A stretch of 64,000 nucleotides of DNA from Variovorax sp. KBW07 (GTDB taxonomy: Bacteria; Pseudomonadota; Gammaproteobacteria; Burkholderiales; Burkholderiaceae_C): contig NZ_QAJK01000036.1 in assembly GCF_003852515.1 (NCBI RefSeq), positions 1-64,000 on the forward strand, given 5' to 3'. Position 1 is the first letter of the stretch, and every line of letters begins with the position of its first letter. Both the position numbers and the translations under genes were made by a program. A model generated the notes under the pieces. The model had not been told where the DNA came from. It saw only the letters and a program-made list of their open reading frames with translations, and searched no databases. Positions 54,341-61,000 of the stretch are shown here, piece after piece.

Positions 54341-54901
54341 TCAGGTGGCGATGCGCGGCGCTTCGACGTCGTGCAGCCGCGCGCTGAAGTCGTACCTGTA
54401 TTCGCAGTCGCCCGCATAGGCCAGCGCGATCTTTCCGGTCCAGGTGATGTTGAAGCGGTCGGTGCCCGCGATGCGGTCGAAGCGGATGCGGTGCTGGGCC
54501 GCGGCGTCGTGTCCGAGCAGGTAGATGTGGAAGACGTTGTCTTCCATATCTTCGGGCGCCGGCGTGTCGATGCTGGCCTCCATGCCATCGATCCGCGCCA
54601 GGCTGAAGTCGGGCAGCGCGCAGACCGCGAAGCCGCCGCCGTCTCCCCAGGCGGTCGATGACAGCGTGCAGCGGTGGTAGTTGTTCCAGACCCCGGGCGC
54701 GTCCCAGTCGGAGGGGTGGTCGACGTCCTCGTCTTCGGGCTCGTCGATCTCACGCTCGGCGTCGTAGTCTTCGCTGCGCAGGTGCAGGTCGAACCACACC
54801 TCGTTGTTCCTGACGGAAGCCGTCCAGCGGAACTCCTTGATGGGGTGGCCTTCGGGCCAGGGGTTGCCGGAGAAATGAATTCGGTCGCGAGGCGTCGTCA
54901 T
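54341..54901 (-). CDS. Unrecognised 186-aa protein
   Basis: ATG at 54901 begins 'MTTPRDRIHFSGNPWPEGHPIKEFRWTASV'. The protein is rich in Asp, Glu and Trp, with an acidic run 'EIDEPEDEDVDHPSDWD' around residue 55 and a terminal beta-strand set. No signal peptide or membrane segment is seen. I do not recognise the family. It lies between VOC and NIPSNAP genes on the same strand (61 and 14 nt gaps), so it probably takes part in the same small-molecule process. Confidence 0.65.
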   Translation of the reverse strand: MTTPRDRIHFSGNPWPEGHPIKEFRWTASVRNNEVWFDLHLRSEDYDAEREIDEPEDEDVDHPSDWDAPGVWNNYHRCTLSSTAWGDGGGFAVCALPDFSLARIDGMEASIDTPAPEDMEDNVFHIYLLGHDAAAQHRIRFDRIAGTDRFNITWTGKIALAYAGDCEYRYDFSARLHDVEAPRIAT

Positions 54902-54962
54902 GGGGTGGGCGTGATTCGGTGCAATGAACGCCGCACAGTGTCCGCGACAACTCGCGCGTCGG

Positions 54963-55421
54963 CTACCCCTGCATGGCGGCGCTCCAGCGGCGCTGCATCT
55001 CCTGGGGGCTGACTTCCTCGATGCGCGTGGCCAGGTGCCAGCGGTGCCCGAAAGGGTCGAGCAGCAAGCCCGCCCTGTCGCCGAAAAATTCGTCCTTGGC
55101 GCCGCGCAACACCGTGGCACCGGCTTCCTCGGCCAGTGCCATGGTGGCGTCGACGTCCGCCACATACAGGTGGATCGACACCGGCGTGCCGCCGACGCGC
55201 GCCGGACCCAGCGCGCCGAAGTCGGGGTACTCGTCGGCCAGCAGCAGCTTGGCATCGCCGATGCGCAACTCGGCGTGCCCGACCTTGCCGCTGGGTTCCG
55301 CGAGCCGGAACAGTTCTTCGGCGCCGAACGCGTGGACGTAGAAGTCGATCGCGCGGGAGGCGTCGGCAACAATGAGGTAGGGCGCAAGGCATTGCGCCGG
55401 GATGGGGTGGAGAGTGCGCAT
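54963..55421 (-). CDS. VOC-family protein (PhnB-like glyoxalase fold)
   Basis: The 152-aa protein has two beta-alpha-beta-beta-beta modules ('PYLIVADASRAIDFYVHAFGAEELFRL', 'VSIHLYVADVDATMALAEEAGATVLRG', 'GDRAGLLLDPFGHRWHLATRIEEVS') as in PhnB/3-demethylubiquinone-type VOC proteins. 'DPFGHRW' is the usual C-terminal block. It is divergent from tetR with 51 nt between, so TetR control is likely. Confidence 0.9.
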   Translation of the reverse strand: MRTLHPIPAQCLAPYLIVADASRAIDFYVHAFGAEELFRLAEPSGKVGHAELRIGDAKLLLADEYPDFGALGPARVGGTPVSIHLYVADVDATMALAEEAGATVLRGAKDEFFGDRAGLLLDPFGHRWHLATRIEEVSPQEMQRRWSAAMQG

Positions 55422-55472
55422 GGCTTGTCCTTGCGGGTTTAGAATTTAATTACGTTACGCATCGTTCCATAA
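55422..55472. promoter_or_regulatory. AT-rich divergent promoter/operator between VOC and TetR genes
   Basis: This 51-nt spacer includes an AT-rich segment 'AGAATTTAATTACGTTACG' that stands out in this GC-rich region. Start codons face away from each other. It must contain both promoters and presumably the TetR operator; the ATTACG/GTTACG doublet is a candidate half-site pair. Confidence 0.4.
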
Positions 55473-56171
55473 ATGAATCCCCTTGTCAAAGACGCTGTGG
55501 AGGCACCGCCTCCCGCCGCGCGTGGCCGGCCGCGCAACCTGCAACTGCGGCACGCCGTGCTCGATGCGGCGCGCGAACTGCTGGCGCAGCTTGGTCCGTC
55601 GGGCGTCACGATGGAGGCGGTGGCGGCAAGGGCCGGTGTCGGCAAGCCCACGGTCTACCGGTGGTGGCCGAACCGGCACGCCGTGACGATGGACGCGCTG
55701 ATGGCATCGAGCGAGCAAGAGAGCCAGAAGAAGAGAAAAAAGGCGCCCGCCGCATCGGCCTCGCCGCTGCGTGCGCTGTCGCTGCAGCTGAACATGGTGG
55801 TGCGCACGCTGTCGTCGCACATGGGGCGCAACGTCACGACGATCATCGCGGCGGCCGACCCCGACACAGAGCTGTCGAAGGCCTTTCGCAATCACTTCAT
55901 CCTGTCGCGCCGTGACGAAGGGAGGGTGCTGTTGCAGCAGGCCGCCGAGGCGGGCGAGATCCGCGCGGATGCCGACCTGGAGATCGTGCTCGACCAGATC
56001 TATGGCCCGCTGTTCTTCCGGCTCCTGATGGGGCATGCGCCGCTCGACGAGGGCTTTGTCGAAGGACTGATCGGGAGTCTGCTTGCGGGGCTTCGCACGG
56101 ACCCCGAGAAAAAGAGGAAGGCCGTCGCGCCTACCGCCGCAGTTCGCGCGTCACGGAGCAAGGCCGCCTGA
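55473..56171 (+). CDS. TetR-family transcriptional regulator
   Basis: The 232-aa protein has an N-terminal HTH (about 24-70, 'VLDAARELLAQLGPSGVTMEAVAARAGVGKPTVYRWWPNRHAV') and a C-terminal ligand domain (about 95-215) typical of the TetR_C_11/AcrR-like group ('LLQQAAEAGEIRADADLEIVLDQIYGPLFFRLLMGH'). A Lys-rich tail is seen. It is divergent from the VOC-unknown-NIPSNAP-SnoaL genes and probably represses them. It overlaps the convergent Zn-ribbon/VOC gene by 21 nt at the 3' end. Confidence 0.92.
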   Translation: MNPLVKDAVEAPPPAARGRPRNLQLRHAVLDAARELLAQLGPSGVTMEAVAARAGVGKPTVYRWWPNRHAVTMDALMASSEQESQKKRKKAPAASASPLRALSLQLNMVVRTLSSHMGRNVTTIIAAADPDTELSKAFRNHFILSRRDEGRVLLQQAAEAGEIRADADLEIVLDQIYGPLFFRLLMGHAPLDEGFVEGLIGSLLAGLRTDPEKKRKAVAPTAAVRASRSKAA

Positions 56172-56843
56172 ATCGGTGCCGGCGGGCTGAAGCAGGTCCC
56201 ACCGGTTCCCGCACAGGTCGAGAAACACGGCCACCATGCCGTGAGCCTCTTGGCGCGGTGCTTCGAGAAAGCGCACGCCGTGGGATGTCATGTGCGCGTG
56301 GTCGGACGCGAAGTCGGTGGTGTGCAGGAACAGGAAAACGCGCCCGCCCGCCTGCTTGCCGATGCTGGCGGCCTGCTCGTCGGTCACGGCCTTGGCCAGC
56401 AGCAGCGCGGCGCCTGCATTGCGTGCCGGCGCCACCACCACCCAGCGCTTGCCCGGCCCGCGCGGCGTGTCTTCGACCAGCTCGAAGCGCAGCGCCTCGG
56501 TGAAGAAGCGGATGGCTTCGTCGTAATCGCGAACGAGGAGGGTGACGGTGGCGAGTTGGCGGGTCATGGGCGAAGAGGTTGGGGACGCATCGGCGTCTTT
56601 CAGACGGGCGTTGTCGTCCGTGATGGCGATGCAACGGGCCTGCTCGGCGGCGGCATGCATCTGCTCCCGGGTGTCGACCCAGAGCACGTTCTTGCGGCAA
56701 TCGCCGCAGTAGCGCACGCCGGGCGTGGATGTTTTTTCGAGCGCGTCCCAGGGCTTGGAGCACGAGAGCGATTCGTCGTGATCGCTTTTCGATTGCTCTT
56801 GCGGAGCGCCCGGCGCGCGACCGATGCGGATGGATTTCTTCAT
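56151..56843 (-). CDS. Zn-ribbon-like domain fused to VOC protein
   Basis: The 230-aa frame from ATG 56843 has an N-terminal part (about 25-78) with Cys28, 'RYCGDCRKNVLWVDTREQM' (Cys46/Cys49) and a further Cys, matching a small treble-clef or ribbon module 'CxxPWxxL...xxCxxCxxxVxxV'. A short linker leads to 'MTRQLATVTLLVRDYDEAIRFFTEALRFELVED', a full VOC domain (about 93-225). The VOC part could in theory start at its own Met93, so two genes fused in frame is the alternative. The start overlaps the stop of the phosphatase gene by 4 nt. Confidence 0.8.
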   Translation of the reverse strand: MKKSIRIGRAPGAPQEQSKSDHDESLSCSKPWDALEKTSTPGVRYCGDCRKNVLWVDTREQMHAAAEQARCIAITDDNARLKDADASPTSSPMTRQLATVTLLVRDYDEAIRFFTEALRFELVEDTPRGPGKRWVVVAPARNAGAALLLAKAVTDEQAASIGKQAGGRVFLFLHTTDFASDHAHMTSHGVRFLEAPRQEAHGMVAVFLDLCGNRWDLLQPAGTDSGGLAP

Positions 56844-57352
56844 CGTGGCGGCGTGCGGCGTGCGCCAATTGCGTATTGCACGACCCAGTCCGCCTGTTCC
56901 GATGTGTCGGGCATGGCGACCCCACGTGAGCGACTCAGCAGGCGGAAGATGTTTGGGCCCGGAACCCCGAGCCCATGGAGCAGACTGCCCGCGATAAGGC
57001 CTGTTCGGCCGATGCCTGCACGACAGTGAATGGCGACGGCCTTTCCAGCCGCAAGTTCGGAGCCCAGTTCGGCAATCAGGGTGGCTGCGTCCCGTTGCGA
57101 TGCCGGCGTGCCTCTGTCCGGAATCGGGAAATGCCGGAACACGATGCCATGTTCGGCACAGAGCGCAGGTTCTTCCTGGAGTTCAAGCTCCCTGATTTCC
57201 TTTGCCTCGAGCAAGGAGACAACGATGTTCAGCGACGCACGCTGCCAGGCAGCAACTTCTTCGCGAAGCGAATCACCGCCGCGTGGGCGCGCCATCAGCC
57301 CCAGCCGGTGCGGCGGTATGTCGCGAACCCAGTGAATGGTTGTCTCGAACAT
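56840..57352 (-). CDS. Dual-specificity protein phosphatase-like protein
   Basis: The 170-aa protein holds the cysteine phosphatase signature 'HCRAGIGRTG' (Cys110, Arg116) and the general-acid Asp80 in 'FPIPDRGTP'. Order and spacing match small dual-specificity or archaeal-type tyrosine phosphatases. It is cytosolic and has no signal. The gene precedes the Zn-ribbon/VOC gene (4-nt overlap) and follows the unknown gene by 41 nt. Confidence 0.9.
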   Translation of the reverse strand: MFETTIHWVRDIPPHRLGLMARPRGGDSLREEVAAWQRASLNIVVSLLEAKEIRELELQEEPALCAEHGIVFRHFPIPDRGTPASQRDAATLIAELGSELAAGKAVAIHCRAGIGRTGLIAGSLLHGLGVPGPNIFRLLSRSRGVAMPDTSEQADWVVQYAIGARRTPPR

Positions 57353-57393
57353 GGTCTGCGGACCTCACAACCGGTCGATTGGGCGGATCGCCT

Positions 57394-58038
57394 TCAGGAA
57401 AAAACAATGACCGTCTTGTGCGCGATGCTCAGCCGCGCCGATTCGTACAGCAGCAGCCACGACGCATGTTCGCGGTAGAGGCCTTCGTCGTCGTCGATCA
57501 GGCCGTCGATGCGTTCGGCTTCCTCGTCCGACAACTGGCCGTCGGTGAGGGCGATGCCGAGCGCGGGCGCGACCAGCACCAGTTCGTCGCGCAGGCGGTA
57601 CGAAGAGCCGAGCATGCCGCCGCTCAGTTCTTCGTCGTCCGAGTCGGAGAACAGCACCTCGTCGAATTCGACCGGCACATAGAAGCCTTCGGCATCGGAG
57701 TGGCAGATGAGGTGGCTGTCGGATTCGTCGAGCGCGGCCTGGATGGCCGGATCGTCCGCGGGATCGACGCCGTCTTGCACCGGCGTTGCCACCCAGTCGG
57801 GCGACACCAGCCGGTGCGCGTAGGCCCGGCGCAGGTAGTGAATGAACGAGTACGGAAAGCTGCGGAGCGACGCACGGGAATCCAGCGGCGGCAGTTCGCG
57901 GGGCTCGGCATGCGGCGGAAGCCCCGCCGCTGCCAGCACCTTGTTCACTACTGCGAGGTCTTCCTGGAGCCACTCGGCTCCTTCGGTGTCGTTCTCCAGC
58001 AAGTCGGCGAGTGCGCCGACGCTGATGGCCAAACCCAT
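57394..58038 (-). CDS. Unrecognised acidic protein, 214 aa
   Basis: The protein starts 'MGLAISVGALADLLENDTEGAEWLQEDLAVVNKVLAAAGLPPHAEP'. It has many Asp/Glu runs ('DPADDPAIQAALDESDSHL', 'DSDDEELSGG') and an 'FIHYLRRAYAH' segment. No signal or membrane segment is seen. The family is not recognised. Similar proteins occur as hypotheticals in many proteobacteria. It is 53 nt downstream of the alpha-2-macroglobulin gene, same strand, and begins a short run with the phosphatase and VOC genes. Confidence 0.7.
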   Translation of the reverse strand: MGLAISVGALADLLENDTEGAEWLQEDLAVVNKVLAAAGLPPHAEPRELPPLDSRASLRSFPYSFIHYLRRAYAHRLVSPDWVATPVQDGVDPADDPAIQAALDESDSHLICHSDAEGFYVPVEFDEVLFSDSDDEELSGGMLGSSYRLRDELVLVAPALGIALTDGQLSDEEAERIDGLIDDDEGLYREHASWLLLYESARLSIAHKTVIVFS

Positions 58039-58091
58039 GGTGTTCCTTTTCTTTCTCTCTGTTGGCTCAGTTTGTTACGGCGCGGCGCGGC

Positions 58092-61000
58092 TTACTTCGC
58101 CGCCTCCACCTTCACCCGCGCGTTCGGCGACTCGCCGAACATCTCGGGTGCGTACATCGCCTCGACGCGGCTCGGCGGCAGAGCGAAGTCGCCGACGTTG
58201 TTCAGGCGCACGGTGTATTCCATCTTCACCACGCCCTTGGGCAGGTACTCGTAGTAGCTGCGGAAGGCCTCGAAGCTGCGCTCTTCGAACGCGGCCCAGC
58301 CGCTGCCCGACTTCTTCTCGCCCTGTGTGGCGATCTGCGAGTCGCGGCCGAGGCCGCCGCCCAGGATGGTGGCGCCGCCCGGGATCGGGTCGCTGATGAC
58401 GACCCAGGTCATGTCGGCGCTGGCGTTCACCTCGAGGGTGACGCGCAGCACGTCGCCGCGGGTGTACTTGCCCGCGGTGGCCTGCTCGACCGGGGTGATG
58501 GTCTTCTTGATGGCGTAGCCGGCGGCGAACGGTGCCTTCAGCTGCACGGCGGCAATCGACTGCAGCGTGAGCCAGGGCTTGCCGCTGCCTTGCTGGGTGA
58601 CCAGCAGGGTGTCGCGCACGGGCGCGCCGGATGGTGATGCGGCCCAGGGCAGGAACATGGTGTTGTTCTTCAGGTTGCCCGGCGAAGCGGGCGCGCCGAA
58701 GAAGGTGCCCTGGTTGGGGGCGCCGGCGGCGTCGGTGGTCTTGACGCGCTCGACCTTGCTCCAGTCGACCTGCGCCTTGACCGCGCCCAGCGTGGCGGCG
58801 GTGACGCCGGTCACCGGGGTGCTTTCGAACACCTTGCTGAATTTCTCCAGCGCCAGTCCGCCCCACAGGTTGGCGGTGGTGGTGTGCCACGCGCCGTTCT
58901 GCTGGCGGCCGATGAAGCCGTTGGCGAGCTTGCCGATGTCGTCCTTCCAGGCCGGGTCTTCCATCACGGTGAGCAGCAGGCGGGCGGTGTTGATGTCGCC
59001 GTTGGTCATCAGCCACCACCAGTAGTCGTCCTGCTCGGTGCTGAAGATGAGCTTGGTGCCCTGGTACGAAAGGCGCGCCTTCAGCACGTTGTTGGCTTCG
59101 TCCATGCGTTGCTGGCGCTGCGGCACGTCGTTCACGCGCTTCAGGATGTTGAGCCAGTCGATCACCGCGCTGGTGGGCCACTGGTTCGGCGCGATGGTGA
59201 TGCTGCCGAGCATGCTGCCCTTGGCCTTGCCGTAACGCGAGAGCGCTTCGAGCGCGGCGAGCTTGCGCACGTCGAGGTCCTTGCGCGGGCTCCAGAACTC
59301 GCGCGTGATGCGGCCTTCGACAAAGGCGATCAGGCCCGACTCCATCGGCGCGCGCACGTCGTCGGCCAGCGCGAAGGCCGGGTTGAGCTGCGAGGCTTCG
59401 TGGGTCGATGCAAGCAGGTACGACGTGAGGATGTCGCTGCCGCGGTTGGCCTCGCCGTCGCGCGGCGGGAAGTAGTTGGCCAGGCCGTCGCTGTCCAGGT
59501 AGGTGGGCAGCGTGGCCAGCACGCCTTGCCACATCTTCGCGTCGCGCAGGCCGACCGACTTGCTGGTCTTCTGCTCGAGGCAGCTGAAGGGGTAGTTGGC
59601 GAACCAGTCGCGCACGCCCGGCAGGCCTTCGGCCAGCTTGGGCTGCAGCGACATCTTCAGGCCGCCGCGGCCGGGCAGGGCGTCGGCGGGCGGAGCCACG
59701 TCGAGCGTGAACGGCCCGTCGACCTGCACCAGCGTGGCCTGCTGCACCGTGAGCGGCACCGAAGGCACGATGCGCTGGCGCACCTTGAGCGCGTCGCGCG
59801 CGCCGCCAAGGGTGTCCTTGGCCTCGATCTCCCACAGGATGGCTTCGGCGCGCGTCTGCGCGAGCTGCGCGGGCGCGGTCACGGTCCATGCCACTTCACG
59901 CGATTCGCCGGCCGGAATGTCGACGGTCTGCGGCTCCAGCGTGAGCAGGGTGGCGCGCGGCGTGGCCTCGACCTTCATCGGCTTCTGCGTGGTGTTGCGC
60001 AGCGTGACCTGGGCGCGGAACTGGTCGTCCTCGCGCACCAGCGGCGGCAGGCCGCTGATGATCTGCAGGTCTTGCGTGGCCTGGATGCTGGCCTGGCCGG
60101 TGCCGAAGAGGCTGTTGCCCGAGTCGGCCACCGCCACGATCTTGAAGGTGGTGAGCGCATCGTTCAGCGGCACCGTCACCACGGCCTGGCCGTTGGCGTC
60201 GAGCACCACCTTCGGGTTCCACACGAGCAGGGTGTCGAGCAGTTCGCGCGTCTGGCCCTTGCCACCGCCGCCGCCCGCGGGCACGGCCTTGCGCCCGTAG
60301 TGGCGCCGGCCGACGATTTCCATCTGCGCGGTGGAGGTGCTCACGCCCCAGCTGCGACGTTGCAGCATGGCGTTCAGCAGGTTCCAGCTGTCGTTGGGCA
60401 TCAGCTCCAGCAGGGCCTGGTCGACCGCGGCCAGCGCCACTTCGGCGCCCGCCGCCGGCTTGCCGTCGGGCAGTTTGGCGGAAATGGTGATCTGCGCCTT
60501 GCTGCGGATCGGGTAGCTGGGCTTGTCGCTGGTGACGGTCACGTCGAGCTGGTGGGCGCGCGTGCCGACGCGGATCTCGGCCATGCCCAGGCGGTAGGCG
60601 GGCTTGCTCAGGTCGACCATGGCGGTGGGTGCGACGTATTCCTTGCCTTCGTACCAGAAGGCCGTCCACCACTCGCGCGGTGCCTTGAAGCCCCAGGTGA
60701 AGAAGCTGTACCAGGGCACTTCGCGCAGGCGGCCGCGCAGGGCGAGCACGCTGACGTAGGCGTTGGGCCCCCACTCGGGCTTGACCTGCAGGCTGACCGT
60801 CGGGTCCTTGCCGTCGAGCTGCACCACGTGCGTCTCGATGATGCCTTCGCGTTCCACGGCCACCAGCGCGGTGGCAAAGCGGAAGGGGCTGCGCACCTGG
60901 AACTTGGCGACTTCGCCGGGCTGGTAGCTCTTCTTTTCTGGGAGCACGTCGATGCGGTCGTTGTCTTCGCCGCCGAACCACAGCTCGCCCTGCTTCGTCA

